Translations under genes and position numbers: made by a program
Notes under the pieces: model-generated
What the model was told of the DNA's origin: nothing
What the model saw: the letters and a program-made list of their open reading frames with translations, nothing else
Database searches by the model: none
In this document: positions 49,808-59,007 of the stretch, one piece after another
Numbering within the stretch: position 1 is the stretch's first letter
Layout: the number at the start of each line of letters is the position of its first letter
NCBI GenBank assembly: GCA_003216815.1
Contig: QCIG01000003.1
Coordinates: forward strand, 1 to 64,000
Source of the DNA: Prochlorococcus sp. AG-402-K14
GTDB lineage: Bacteria > Cyanobacteriota > Cyanobacteriia > PCC-6307 > Cyanobiaceae
Direction of reading: 5' to 3'
DNA length: 64,000 bases

Positions 49808-51028
49808 CTACGAACTCTGGGATAATTTTGTTGAAATCATAAGGGCTAGAGATTGACTTCCGCCTTCAGACCCCATTCGTTTAGATCCTCTTCTACCAAT
49901 ACATTCTCTATCAAAATCAGAATTCAATAAAAACTCCACTTGTTTTGCAAGAGTTTTATAACTTTTAGAAATAGCTACCGCACCTCCTAATAAACGGCTT
50001 TGACGTTTAGCAAAATTGAAATTAAACTGAGGTCCTTTCCCAGGCAACGAGACACATGGGATACCTAAACCTACTACTTGCTCTGTAGCTGTACCTGCGT
50101 TCGCTACGCCTACTTCTCCCCAATTAGCCCAAGAAGAAAATTGATTAAAGCCAATTAAAATTAATAATGATTTTTTTTCCCATGTTTCTGAAATCCCTAT
50201 TTCACCAAGTATTTTCTTAGTACGTTTAAAGCCTAACTCAACCAATATCAATTCTATTTTTTGACTCATTGAAGAAGAATTTAAAGGGACAAATACTGCC
50301 ATAGAGGATGAAATTTTAATAAACTGGATTGCAAGAATCAGTTTTTTAAAATTCTGATATGCCTCAGGCAAGCGACTTCCGCATAACAAAATCAGTCTTC
50401 GATGCATCTCAAAATCAGTTGGACATGCCGACTTAGCTAAACCATCCATCATCGGATTTCCTGGGGAAAATGCTTGTACATCGTGATTTCTTAAACCTCT
50501 AGCAGTAATTTTGTCTCTTACTGCAATCATCTTGCAACGACTAGATCGCATCAACCAATACTCCCAAGGATCCCATTCAGTCCCTTTCAATCGATGATAA
50601 AAATCACTAAAAGAAAATCTTGGACCGCTCGTCCATGTGTAATCACTTTTAGGAGTGCCAATAAAAAAATAATCAGCGCCACTAGCCCATGCCAAAACTA
50701 GTGGTAATAAATCTCCAACTGCAACGATAATTCTTCCCTCTCTTGCTGATTTTCTAATTAGAGTCCATTGCCTCCATAGGCTTAGGAGCAATCCAGCTTT
50801 TAAATCCAAAACTAATCCACGAAAACTTTGATTACTGAATCCACCACTTGGTAAAAATGTTGAGGAACCCAGCCGAGAAAGCCAGCCATCTTTTATGATC
50901 CTGGCAAACACTTTTCCTTCCCCTACCAGTGGCATTACTTCTTGGCAAATATCTGGATTAATTTCATGAAGAGCTTCAATGATTTTGCAAGCGATAGTAT
51001 CTTCTCCATGTCCATTGCTAAGAAACAA
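49808..51028 (-). CDS. lipid-A-disaccharide synthase-related glycosyltransferase
   Basis: A 406-aa protein starting LFLSNGHGEDTIACKII, a segment typical of the cyanobacterial LpxB-like family of unknown acceptor. A further signature is GVANAGTATEQVVGLGIPCVSLPGKGPQFN, a UDP-sugar-type donor site. It is not LpxB itself. The frame is open to 51232, but its upstream part translates the antisense of tRNA-Cys, so I start at the TTG at 51028. No ATG precedes the conserved N-terminus. Confidence 0.8.
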   Translation of the reverse strand: MFLSNGHGEDTIACKIIEALHEINPDICQEVMPLVGEGKVFARIIKDGWLSRLGSSTFLPSGGFSNQSFRGLVLDLKAGLLLSLWRQWTLIRKSAREGRIIVAVGDLLPLVLAWASGADYFFIGTPKSDYTWTSGPRFSFSDFYHRLKGTEWDPWEYWLMRSSRCKMIAVRDKITARGLRNHDVQAFSPGNPMMDGLAKSACPTDFEMHRRLILLCGSRLPEAYQNFKKLILAIQFIKISSSMAVFVPLNSSSMSQKIELILVELGFKRTKKILGEIGISETWEKKSLLILIGFNQFSSWANWGEVGVANAGTATEQVVGLGIPCVSLPGKGPQFNFNFAKRQSRLLGGAVAISKSYKTLAKQVEFLLNSDFDRECIGRRGSKRMGSEGGSQSLALMISTKLSQSS

Positions 51029-51085
51029 AAGATTTTGTTCAGTTTGACTGATACGATTTGAGGTGGAAATGAAAATTTCATTTTC

Positions 51086-51156
51086 GGCGGCATGGCCAAG
51101 TGGTAAGGCAGAGGATTGCAAATCCTTTATCCCCAGTTCGAATCTGGGTGCCGCCT
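51086..51156 (+). tRNA. trnC-GCA: tRNA-Cys(GCA)
   Basis: A 71-nt cloverleaf: acceptor GGCGGCA/TGCCGCC with discriminator T, anticodon stem GGATT/AATCC with GCA in the loop, and T arm CAGTTCGAATCTG. It is 57 bp from the TTG start of the divergent LpxB-like gene. Confidence 0.97.
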
Positions 51157-51628
51157 TAATTATTTTTTGTTTAATCTTTCTGAGAAAGCCTCCCAGCACT
51201 ATGCTCCATGTATAGCGAGTGGCAAGTTTCAAGATAGCTCAGAGATTAATAATGAATTTTGGTTTCCGATCGAAACATTGATCATATTTACATTCTTACA
51301 GTTAGCCTCTAAAAGAACCACCATAGAAAAAATGTAGATATTCAAATTAGCTAATGTTTACATCTTATTTGCACTACTTGATTTACTATTCTTTGGATTT
51401 GGATTCATAAAGTAATTAATCATATAAAAGTCTAAATTAGTAATATTGCGAAATAATTATTAGATCTTTTAAAAACAACCTCAGGATATATATACAATCA
51501 AGAAAAAAAGTTTCAAATATTAGCTAATATAATGAAGTGAAAGTTTTTTTTCATTACAATTAAATAAACGAGTTCACTTAGATACATTAGTCATGAATTA
51601 TTATTAATGATACCAACCAAGAAGCAAA
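51157..51628. other. 472-bp A+T-rich gap without a convincing gene
   Basis: No ORF above about 20 codons apart from a frame that begins inside tRNA-Cys. A weak 5-bp hairpin GTTTC-CGATC-GAAAC is at 51262-51276. Near 51531-51555 an AATGAA/TTCATT pair brackets a run of eight T's, which could form a weak terminator. I see nothing else of note. Confidence 0.5.
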
Positions 51629-52060
51629 GTGTCTGATCAAATTGAATTCAGTTCTTTTTATAGATTACTAAATTCAATCAAACAAGGTGACTCGGAAAAA
51701 ATATCTTTGTTAGACGAAAAGATTAGTGAATTTAAAAAAGGTATCAACTCCAAAAGTTTTCTTGAGGAATTAGGATATCTATATCTATCTATTGGTATTT
51801 CAGAATTATATAATTTTACTAATCAAAAAGATTTACATTCCATAGGTCTTATAAACAAAGAAGAATGGGACAATTTATCAATCCAAAATGAACAAGAGCT
51901 ACCTGTATTCCTTGCTAATAAAATGATCAAATATGTTAAAGAAAATAAAAAGGCAAAAGAAATGTCCAAGAAATGGAATGTTAGAGAGGGCGAGATCAAA
52001 CAACATATAACTAAAATGGCAAGATATATCACTGAGGGAATCATTGATGTAATTGAATAA
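51629..52060 (+). CDS. hypothetical 143-aa helical protein
   Basis: A 143-aa, lysine- and glutamate-rich, probably all-helical protein that I do not recognise. It has no membrane segment, signal peptide or cysteines. It starts at GTG (51629) with MSDQIEFSSFYRLL. The C-terminal third (KEMSKKWNVREGEIKQHITKMARYI) could form a helix-turn-helix-like pair, but this is weak. It is isolated between a 472-bp gap and the small cysteine-rich gene on the other strand. Confidence 0.6.
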   Translation: MSDQIEFSSFYRLLNSIKQGDSEKISLLDEKISEFKKGINSKSFLEELGYLYLSIGISELYNFTNQKDLHSIGLINKEEWDNLSIQNEQELPVFLANKMIKYVKENKKAKEMSKKWNVREGEIKQHITKMARYITEGIIDVIE

Positions 52061-52143
52061 ATTATTCACATCAAATGGCTGCAGAAAAAGATTCAATTTA
52101 TATTTATTTTTCAAGCTTTCAATCTAAACAACATAAACGCAAA

Positions 52144-52323
52144 TCAATAATCATTGTCAGCTACACAAATACCTAAACATCTTATTCCGTTCCCAGCAGT
52201 TCTTCCACAGTGATTACATAGTACCTTTTCATGTTTAATACTATGCTCTTCAGTTTTATTATTTTCCTTCTTTATATCATTATTTATAAAAGAAGAGTCT
52301 TTTAATCTATTTAATTTATTCAT
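52144..52323 (-). CDS. 59-aa cysteine-rich small protein
   Basis: A small gene found by reading the gap upstream of the aldo/keto reductase. The first 30 residues are polar and Lys/Asn-rich. The end is a compact cysteine motif: CNHCGRTAGNGIRCLGICVA, with four cysteines (36, 39, 49 and 53), then DNDY. CxxC...CxxxC could bind a metal such as zinc. Similar short proteins with the CGRT...GIRC pattern exist in marine picocyanobacteria; I know no function for them. It is divergent from the aldo/keto reductase gene by 47 bp. Confidence 0.75.
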   Translation of the reverse strand: MNKLNRLKDSSFINNDIKKENNKTEEHSIKHEKVLCNHCGRTAGNGIRCLGICVADNDY

Positions 52324-52370
52324 GTAAGATATGATAAAAATTTTTTCTTCTCAAAAGTAAAAGCCAAGTC

Positions 52371-53342
52371 ATGACTAAAAAACGGATTGGGATTGGCTTT
52401 GGCACTTGGGCATGGGGAAATAAACTTGTTTGGGACTACCAACCTGAAGTAGATGATATCTTACTTGAAAAAACTTTTTTTGATGCAATTGATGGTGGGT
52501 TAGATCTTGTCGATACCGCAGATTCATATGGCACAGGTAGCTTCTTTGGACAAAGCGAAAAACTAATTGGTAATTTCCTTGAAAAATTACCCACAAGAAA
52601 GCTCAAAAAAATTACTATTGCAACCAAGCTTGCACCATTTCCCTGGAGAGTCGGTCGTAATGGACTGCACAAAGCTTTTAAAGAAAGTAATAAACGTCTT
52701 AAAGGGAATATGAAAAGGGTTCAACTCCATTGGAGTACTTATCGTTATGCTCCCTGGCAAGAAGAGCAATTAATCAATGGTTTAGGAGACTTACACGAAA
52801 AAGGTCTAATTGAAGAAATTGGTCTATCTAATACTGGTCCAGAAAGACTAAACTTTTTATATCAACAACTTAAAAAACGAGGTATCAAAATCAGTAGCAT
52901 ACAAATGCAATTTTCATTATTAACTAAGCCATCATTAGAAGATGAAAAAATTCAACATATATGTGATGAGCATAACATTGAATATTTAGCTTACAGCCCT
53001 CTAGCACTGGGTTTACTCGCTATACCGACTAATCAATCTCCCAAACCCTCAACATTTATACGAAATCAATTATTTCAGAGAATACTTCCAAAAACAAAAG
53101 AATTGAGAACATTACTTTCTAATATTGGTAAAAAGTATTCCGCATCTCAAGCACAAGTGGCCTTGAATTGGGTAAGGTCTCATGGAGCTAAGCCAATAGT
53201 GGGGATTCGTAATCCTTTACAAGCTAAAGATGCAATTTCAGCTCTTTCTTGGTCTTTAACAAACAATGAAAAAGAAACATTAGATTCAAATAGAAATAAA
53301 ATTCTAACTAATATGCCTCAAAATCCTTTCATTAGTCCATAA
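52371..53342 (+). CDS. aldo/keto reductase
   Basis: A 323-aa NADPH-dependent (alpha/beta)8 oxidoreductase. The catalytic residues sit in LDLVDTADSYG (Asp, Tyr), KITIATKLAP (Lys) and VQLHWST (His). The NADP-binding end has PIVGIRNPLQAKDAISALSW in place of the usual IPG loop. Substrate unknown. It is convergent with the 210-aa hypothetical gene, 7 bp between the stops. Confidence 0.92.
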   Translation: MTKKRIGIGFGTWAWGNKLVWDYQPEVDDILLEKTFFDAIDGGLDLVDTADSYGTGSFFGQSEKLIGNFLEKLPTRKLKKITIATKLAPFPWRVGRNGLHKAFKESNKRLKGNMKRVQLHWSTYRYAPWQEEQLINGLGDLHEKGLIEEIGLSNTGPERLNFLYQQLKKRGIKISSIQMQFSLLTKPSLEDEKIQHICDEHNIEYLAYSPLALGLLAIPTNQSPKPSTFIRNQLFQRILPKTKELRTLLSNIGKKYSASQAQVALNWVRSHGAKPIVGIRNPLQAKDAISALSWSLTNNEKETLDSNRNKILTNMPQNPFISP

Positions 53343-53349
53343 TCCAGCT

Positions 53350-53982
53350 TCAAGTATCAGGACTAACTACAACCTTCATCGAATCTGATGCAGATGGAAT
53401 ACTAATAACTTTTGCAGGTGGAATTGGTTGAGAGTTTGAGCTTTGTTCAATGATTTCTTTCTCAGGTTCTTTGTCCTCTTGAGCACAAGCTTCTAACGCT
53501 TCTCTAAGCAAAGAGTCAAAAGTTGCACCTGGCAATCGATGTCTTGCAACTTCCAGGAATGTCAATGGTAAAGACTCTGAAGCTGCATCTTTTAATGCAG
53601 GATTATTTTTGCGATGGTCTTGCTCGTCTTGAATTGCACGAATAAATCGTAGAGTCACTTCATGTTTAGTTGAAGCCTTAATTAAAGTATCATTATCTCT
53701 TTGCCCATCGCTTCCCTCTTGTTCTAAATCATTAATTCTATTCTCTAAACTTTTAAGAACTTCATCAGCTTCTTTCCGAATATGAGAAAGTTGCCCGTCA
53801 GACAAGTTTGGTAAATCAGCTACATAAACTTTTCCATGATCTCTAAGAGTTAAGAAAGTTGGACGTGGGCCTCCACTTTGTCTTATCCCAGATTCAGCTT
53901 GTCCTCCTAATGGCCTTCTTGGAGGCGTGGGACCTGCAGAACTTCTCCTACGCGTAAGACGCTGTTGATTTTCAAAAGGCAT
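53350..53982 (-). CDS. conserved hypothetical 210-aa protein
   Basis: I do not recognise this 210-aa protein. It starts with a basic, proline-rich stretch (RLTRRRSSAGPTPPRRPLGG). This leads to LRDHGKVYVADLPNLSDGQL, a coiled-coil-like helix (HIRKEADEVLKSLENRINDLEQ), a helical middle region and an acidic, serine-rich tail. No membrane segment or catalytic motif is visible. It resembles picocyanobacteria-only proteins. Confidence 0.7.
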   Translation of the reverse strand: MPFENQQRLTRRRSSAGPTPPRRPLGGQAESGIRQSGGPRPTFLTLRDHGKVYVADLPNLSDGQLSHIRKEADEVLKSLENRINDLEQEGSDGQRDNDTLIKASTKHEVTLRFIRAIQDEQDHRKNNPALKDAASESLPLTFLEVARHRLPGATFDSLLREALEACAQEDKEPEKEIIEQSSNSQPIPPAKVISIPSASDSMKVVVSPDT

Positions 53983-54145
53983 AGAGCTAATTAAGATCTA
54001 ACTTCGCATTACCCGAACTGATATCCGGCTTGCGTTTTTTTATATCTTACTGTTTTTTCCCCGATATAGAAAATCTTTTTTAACCTTCACTTAATTAATT
54101 CAAAAACCTGTAATACGAAATTTATAAAAAATAGGCTTCATTACC

Positions 54146-55186
54146 TCAATGAGGTATTCCTAAGATATCGACATTCTCAGAGTTAGTCTTACTTTCAATA
54201 ACTTTACCAATATTACAGGCTTCAAATCCATTCTCAATACAAATTTTTAACGTGGAATTCACTACATTTTTAGGAACAATTAAACAAAAACCAATCCCCA
54301 TATTAAACGTATTCCAAAGATCTTTTTCTGGAATATCACCAGCATTTTGTAACCAATTAAATATTTCCGATATTTCCCAGCTATCAACATCTAAATGAGG
54401 TAATAATCCAGAAGGGAAAATCCTAGGTAGATTCTCTGGCAAGCCTCCACCAGTGATGTGCGTCATTCCATGAATTGGTAAATTGTCTTTCAACAATTTC
54501 TCCACCAGTTGTGCATAAATTGCGGTTGGTTCAAGCAAAGCTTTAATCAAGTTGCTTTGATTGCCACCATAAAGAGTCTGGTCATTAGCATTAGCTATTG
54601 CAAGTACTTTACGAACAAGACTAAAACCATTGCTATGCAGGCCATTACTTTTAATCCCAATAATCTGATCTTCAGAATTAATTTGAGTGCCGTCTATCAA
54701 GTGCTTATTGTCAACAATACCTACGCAAAAGCCTGCTAAATCATATCTTCCATTTGGATAAAACCCTGGCATTTCAGCAGTCTCACCGCCCAATAGAGAA
54801 CATTCAGATTGACTACAGCCTTCAGCAATTCCTTCAATCACTTCGGCCAAAGAATCGGGAGTCAAAGTTCCGCTTGCTATGTAATCAAGAAAAAATAAAG
54901 GTCGAGCACCATTAGTAATGACATCATTGACGCACATAGCAACGAGATCAAGTCCAACTGCAAAATGACAACCATATTGCTGAGCTAATTCCAATTTTGT
55001 ACCCACACCATCAGTTCCAGATACCAATACTGGGCTTTCATAGCCTGTTGGAATTTTGATACACCCTCCAAAGCCACCTAACCCCCCAATCACCTCACTT
55101 GTATGAGTTTTTTCAACGCAAGATTTAATTCTCTCCACAAAGGCTCTTCCAGCTGTAACATCAACTCCCGCAGTTTTGTAATCCAT
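54146..55186 (-). CDS. purM: phosphoribosylformylglycinamidine cyclo-ligase
   Basis: A 346-aa PurM, the ATP-dependent ring closure giving AIR in purine synthesis. Recognised from [70 protein letters not shown] and [16 protein letters not shown]. Length is normal. It is divergent from panC-cmk across a 124-bp gap. Confidence 0.97.
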   Translation of the reverse strand: MDYKTAGVDVTAGRAFVERIKSCVEKTHTSEVIGGLGGFGGCIKIPTGYESPVLVSGTDGVGTKLELAQQYGCHFAVGLDLVAMCVNDVITNGARPLFFLDYIASGTLTPDSLAEVIEGIAEGCSQSECSLLGGETAEMPGFYPNGRYDLAGFCVGIVDNKHLIDGTQINSEDQIIGIKSNGLHSNGFSLVRKVLAIANANDQTLYGGNQSNLIKALLEPTAIYAQLVEKLLKDNLPIHGMTHITGGGLPENLPRIFPSGLLPHLDVDSWEISEIFNWLQNAGDIPEKDLWNTFNMGIGFCLIVPKNVVNSTLKICIENGFEACNIGKVIESKTNSENVDILGIPH

Positions 55187-55310
55187 CAGTAAAAACCTTT
55201 CTTTTTCAAAAGAACTGAACCCTCATATGAAGTTTCATATGGGAACAGTATGCAATCAACCTATTTCATTTCAATCATAAGTTGATGAAATTAATTTGTT
55301 TAAAAACATA

Positions 55311-56861
55311 GTGGAAAAAAAAATCTTCCAAACTAATGCTGAATTAACGGATTGGCTTAGTGAACAAAATTCATCAATAATTTTAATCCCTACTATGGGT
55401 GGACTTCACCTTGGTCACCAATATTTAATTAAGAAAGCAAAGGAAAGGAAAACAAAAACAAGCCAAATTATTCTTGTAAGCATTTTTGTAAATCCATTGC
55501 AATTTGGAAAAGATGAAGACTTCAAGAAATATCCTAGAAATATCAGCAAAGATGCTGAATTAGCCTTTAATGCAGGAGCAGATGCAATTTGGGCTCCAGA
55601 TTATTTTGAAGTTTTTCCAGGGGGAGAAGATTCACATTTTAAAATTCAAGTTCCTCAAACATTACATAATCAATTATGTGGAGTAGAGAGGGCAGGGCAT
55701 TTTGATGGAGTTGCGACAGTTATTATACGTCTCATCAGAATTATTAGACCTGAGAAACTAATCCTAGGAGAAAAAGACTGGCAACAATTGATTATTATTA
55801 GAAAGCTATTTCAAGAACTATCACTACCTATAAAAATCGAATCCTATTCCACACAAAGAGACCAAAGTGGATTTGCTTATAGTTCAAGGAATTCTTATTT
55901 GAGCGATTCTGACAGAGTGCATGCTCAATCATTACCTAATGCCATCAAAGTAGCAAAAGCTGAATTTGAGAAAGATAAAATAATAAACCTCACAAAAATA
56001 GCTTCCATACTTAAAGAAAACAATTTAAAAATTGAATATCTAAAAGTAGTAGATCCATTTTCCTTAAAAGAAAAAGAAAATATAAAAGGACTATGCCTTT
56101 TAGCAGCAGCAGTAAAATGTGGTTCTACGAGGCTAATTGATCACACTTTTCTTATGCAACGAAAACCAATTATTGCGATTGATGGTCCAGCTGGTGCAGG
56201 GAAAAGCACAGTAACTAAAGCATTTGCCGAAAAACTTGGGTTTATTTATTTAGATACTGGCGCAATGTATCGAGCGGTGACTTGGCTAATAATAAGCAAT
56301 TCGATTGATCTAAGTGATCAAACGGAAATCAGAAATATCTTGAAAGATTCAAATTTAGAATTTAAAAACTCAAGCTTTGGTGAGCAAAAAATCTTGATAA
56401 ATAATATTGACGTAACAGAAACGATACGATCCCCAGAAGTGACTTCAATGGTTTCTGAAATTGCCAAACAACAATATGTAAGAGATTTACTCACAAAACA
56501 ACAACAGTTAATGGGAGAGGATGGAGGTTTAGTTGCTGAAGGAAGAGATATTGGAACAGCTGTCTTTCCAGATGCAGATGTAAAAATTTTTCTTACTGCC
56601 TCTCCTACAGAAAGAGCAAAAAGAAGAGCTCTTGACTTAAAGAAAAAAGGTTATGAATTCTCTAGCATTGAAGAACTTGAACAAGAAATTACAGACAGAG
56701 ATAAAAAAGATAGTGAAAGAAAAATAGCTCCTTTAAAAAAAGCTCAAGATGCAATAGAACTAGTCACAGATGGCATGAATATTGAAGATGTCTTAAAAGA
56801 ACTGATTTATATTTTTAGATCAAAGATTCCAGAAGAAGTCTGGACAACTCCTAATTTATAA
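55311..56861 (+). CDS. panC: bifunctional pantothenate synthetase/cytidylate kinase
   Basis: A fusion of about 516 aa. The PanC part (about 1-283) joins pantoate to beta-alanine and has IPTMGGLHLGHQYLIKKA, FVNPLQFGKDEDF and LGEKDWQQL. The cytidylate kinase part (about 284-510) has AIDGPAGAGKSTVTKAFAEK, LDTGAMYRAVTW and LVAEGRDIGTAVFPDADVK, and phosphorylates CMP. This fusion is characteristic of cyanobacteria. I favour the GTG at 55311; the TTG at 55296 would add five residues. It overlaps the phosphatase gene by 11 bp. Confidence 0.95.
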   Translation: MEKKIFQTNAELTDWLSEQNSSIILIPTMGGLHLGHQYLIKKAKERKTKTSQIILVSIFVNPLQFGKDEDFKKYPRNISKDAELAFNAGADAIWAPDYFEVFPGGEDSHFKIQVPQTLHNQLCGVERAGHFDGVATVIIRLIRIIRPEKLILGEKDWQQLIIIRKLFQELSLPIKIESYSTQRDQSGFAYSSRNSYLSDSDRVHAQSLPNAIKVAKAEFEKDKIINLTKIASILKENNLKIEYLKVVDPFSLKEKENIKGLCLLAAAVKCGSTRLIDHTFLMQRKPIIAIDGPAGAGKSTVTKAFAEKLGFIYLDTGAMYRAVTWLIISNSIDLSDQTEIRNILKDSNLEFKNSSFGEQKILINNIDVTETIRSPEVTSMVSEIAKQQYVRDLLTKQQQLMGEDGGLVAEGRDIGTAVFPDADVKIFLTASPTERAKRRALDLKKKGYEFSSIEELEQEITDRDKKDSERKIAPLKKAQDAIELVTDGMNIEDVLKELIYIFRSKIPEEVWTTPNL

Positions 56862-57324
56862 GACTATCTATTAATCCATCCATAGCATCATCCAGTAAAT
56901 CTATAACCTTATCGAAGCCATTTTGACCACCATAATAAGGGTCAGGGACTTCTTCTAATTGAGAGTTTTTTGAATAACTTAGAATAAGTTTGATTTTAGA
57001 ATTTACAGGGCTTTCAGGATCTTTAATCAATGATTTAAGAGCGTAAAGATTATCATTATCCATAACCAAGATATGATCAAATTCATATAAATCACTTTCT
57101 TCGATTTTTCTCGATCTACTCATCAGTTCTATGCCTCTTGATAATGCTGTTTCACGCATACGTGGATCTGCAAGATTTCCGACATGCCAACCACCAGTTC
57201 CTGCAGAATCAACCACAAAAAGTTTTTCTAAATCTCTCTCTTTAATTTTTTGCTTAAAGACGCCTTCGGCTGCAGGAGAACGACAAATGTTACCTAAACA
57301 AACAAAGAGAATTTTTTTTACCAT
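56851..57324 (-). CDS. low-molecular-weight protein tyrosine phosphatase
   Basis: A 157-aa LMW-PTP. The CX5R loop is FVCLGNICRSPAAE (Cys9 to Arg15). The conserved Asp for acid catalysis is in EVPDPYYGG (about 127). It may act on tyrosine-phosphorylated polysaccharide enzymes or as a general phosphatase; the substrate is unknown. Its 3' end overlaps panC-cmk by 11 bp, convergent. It begins 18 bp after pebB and could share its transcript. Confidence 0.92.
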   Translation of the reverse strand: MVKKILFVCLGNICRSPAAEGVFKQKIKERDLEKLFVVDSAGTGGWHVGNLADPRMRETALSRGIELMSRSRKIEESDLYEFDHILVMDNDNLYALKSLIKDPESPVNSKIKLILSYSKNSQLEEVPDPYYGGQNGFDKVIDLLDDAMDGLIDSLIN

Positions 57325-57342
57325 AGTCTTAAAATCTCCATT

Positions 57343-58119
57343 TTACTGTAAGTCAAAAAGAATATTATTTATATAACTTTCAGTCCATTCTGTCCCAAAG
57401 AAGCCTCGTAACATTCCTCTTGCAGGATCTTTTTCGGCGCGATATCGCATATATTTTTTCTGACCATTTAAAACCTTTGAAGATCTTTCTAGTGACATCC
57501 TTTTTGCATTAGCAATTAAATCCAAGAAAAAATTCATATAATCATCAAAAGCTGGTTTAATTACCTGACTGATTAATTGATCACCTTCTGCTCCTAGTGG
57601 AATTCTAGACCATAGAAAACCTGGAGAAAAATATTGTCTAGCCTCCAAAGGGATATCTCCTCCTGAAGGAAGTTTAGATTGCCAATTAGCGTGTATAGAT
57701 TTTAACTTTCCTAAAAAGTATTGAGTGTGCACTATATCATCTTTTAATGCAGGTTGAAGATCTAAAGCAATAAGATGTCCATTTGGAAGTGTTACAAAAT
57801 CAGCTCCAAAAAAAGGTAAGTCATAATTATTGAAAGGTGAGATTACCAAATTCATGACAGAAGTGATTTCACCAGCTTGTAGACAAGCACATCTAGCCTG
57901 ACGTATTTTTTCCGTCTTTAGAGCCCATGTTTCCAAAATAACTTTTTTAGGATTAGAACTGGAACCTAAGAATGATTCTCTGAAAAGAAAATCATTCTTT
58001 ATCGGATAAGGACTGGGTTCAAAAATAGAAAACTTCTTAATAGTTTCATCTAAGAAATAAGACCAACGCCAATTACTTATTGAAATAGGCTCAAGACTAT
58101 TATTTCGGTTACTTTGCAT
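57343..58119 (-). CDS. pebB: phycoerythrobilin:ferredoxin oxidoreductase
   Basis: A 258-aa member of the ferredoxin-dependent bilin reductases. It reduces 15,16-dihydrobiliverdin to phycoerythrobilin. The family signatures are FGADFVTLPNGHLIALDLQP, and YRAEKDPARGMLRGFFGTEWTESY at the end. It is downstream of pebA in the operon, with a 27-bp spacer. In Prochlorococcus the bilin serves the residual phycoerythrin, since phycobilisomes are absent. Confidence 0.95.
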   Translation of the reverse strand: MQSNRNNSLEPISISNWRWSYFLDETIKKFSIFEPSPYPIKNDFLFRESFLGSSSNPKKVILETWALKTEKIRQARCACLQAGEITSVMNLVISPFNNYDLPFFGADFVTLPNGHLIALDLQPALKDDIVHTQYFLGKLKSIHANWQSKLPSGGDIPLEARQYFSPGFLWSRIPLGAEGDQLISQVIKPAFDDYMNFFLDLIANAKRMSLERSSKVLNGQKKYMRYRAEKDPARGMLRGFFGTEWTESYINNILFDLQ

Positions 58120-58146
58120 TTTTAAACTAAAATGAAGAATTAATAT

Positions 58147-58848
58147 TTATAGGCTTAAAGGAAACAAAAACTCATTCATATATTTCTCTGACCATTCTTT
58201 GCCAAAAAAGCCAGAAAATAAACCATGAGCAGGATCTTTTTCAGCGCTATATTTATTATAATCTATATGCAATAAGCTGACCTCTTGAGATTTAATATAA
58301 TTTTCATTAACTTTAGATAAATCAAGATTTAACCAATAACATTTAAGAAAAGAGCTAAAAACTTTTGGTAAAATATTTTCAGCTTCAAAATTACCACCTT
58401 TGCAAAATAGAGCCCATGGAGAGAAGTACTTACTTGGATCATATATATTACTTTTCAGATCAGAATTAAACTCATTAAAACATTGTTTTAGGCTTTTCAA
58501 GCCATCAAAGTATCTATCAAAATATTCTTTATCTTGAACAAGAGGCTGAAAATCAAGAATAGCAACTAGCTTTTCTTTTTTCTCAAACCACAAAAGATCA
58601 ATACCCATAATTGGCATATCATTTTGATCATGGGGATAAGCAACTGAATTTAATACTTGAAGACGATCTCCTGCATCCAATCTGGTCACTCTCCATCTTC
58701 GAAATCCAGGCACATCCCATAACCAACTATTCAGTCTATTATTACCTTTTGTAGAAACGCGTTCACAAAACTCATCAGGAACAATCAACTTCTTACCACC
58801 ATGTTCAAGAATATTTTTAGTTAATTCACCTAAAAGATCGTCAAACAT
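58147..58848 (-). CDS. pebA: 15,16-dihydrobiliverdin:ferredoxin oxidoreductase
   Basis: A 233-aa bilin reductase taking biliverdin IXalpha to 15,16-dihydrobiliverdin, which PebB then uses. The family segments are MGIDLLWFEKKEKLVAILDFQPL (with the conserved Asp) and YSAEKDPAHGLFSGFFGKEWSEKYMNEFL at the C-terminus. PebA and PebB differ chiefly in length and the central region; the order ho1-pebA-pebB supports this assignment. Its ribosome-binding site AAGGAG lies in a short hairpin (58859-58871). Confidence 0.93.
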   Translation of the reverse strand: MFDDLLGELTKNILEHGGKKLIVPDEFCERVSTKGNNRLNSWLWDVPGFRRWRVTRLDAGDRLQVLNSVAYPHDQNDMPIMGIDLLWFEKKEKLVAILDFQPLVQDKEYFDRYFDGLKSLKQCFNEFNSDLKSNIYDPSKYFSPWALFCKGGNFEAENILPKVFSSFLKCYWLNLDLSKVNENYIKSQEVSLLHIDYNKYSAEKDPAHGLFSGFFGKEWSEKYMNEFLFPLSL

Positions 58849-58858
58849 TTACAGTCAT

Positions 58859-58871
58859 CTCCTTAGAGGAG
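58859..58871 (-). promoter_or_regulatory. hairpin covering the pebA ribosome-binding site
   Basis: On the minus strand CTCCT-CTA-AGGAG is a 5-bp hairpin whose 3' arm is the AGGAG ribosome-binding site of pebA, 10 nt before the ATG. A five-codon ORF begins immediately after AGGAG and overlaps the pebA start. Regulation of translation by structure is possible but not shown. Confidence 0.35.
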
Positions 58872-59007
58872 TTGATAATTTTCTCTCCGTTAAAGTAATT
58901 GAATCAGTTAAAACCAATAAATACAAATCTTTTATACTAGTCTAATAGACATTCTAATAGATACTGAATATAAATGAAGCAATAGTCTTGAGAAAATATT
59001 AATTTCA

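Noticed and set aside
51029..51232. N-terminal extension of the LpxB-like protein through tRNA-Cys
   Set aside because: It translates the antisense of the tRNA; the family N-terminus begins at the TTG at 51028.
51116..51337. 73-aa plus-strand ORF starting inside tRNA-Cys
   Set aside because: It begins within the tRNA and shows no recognisable protein.
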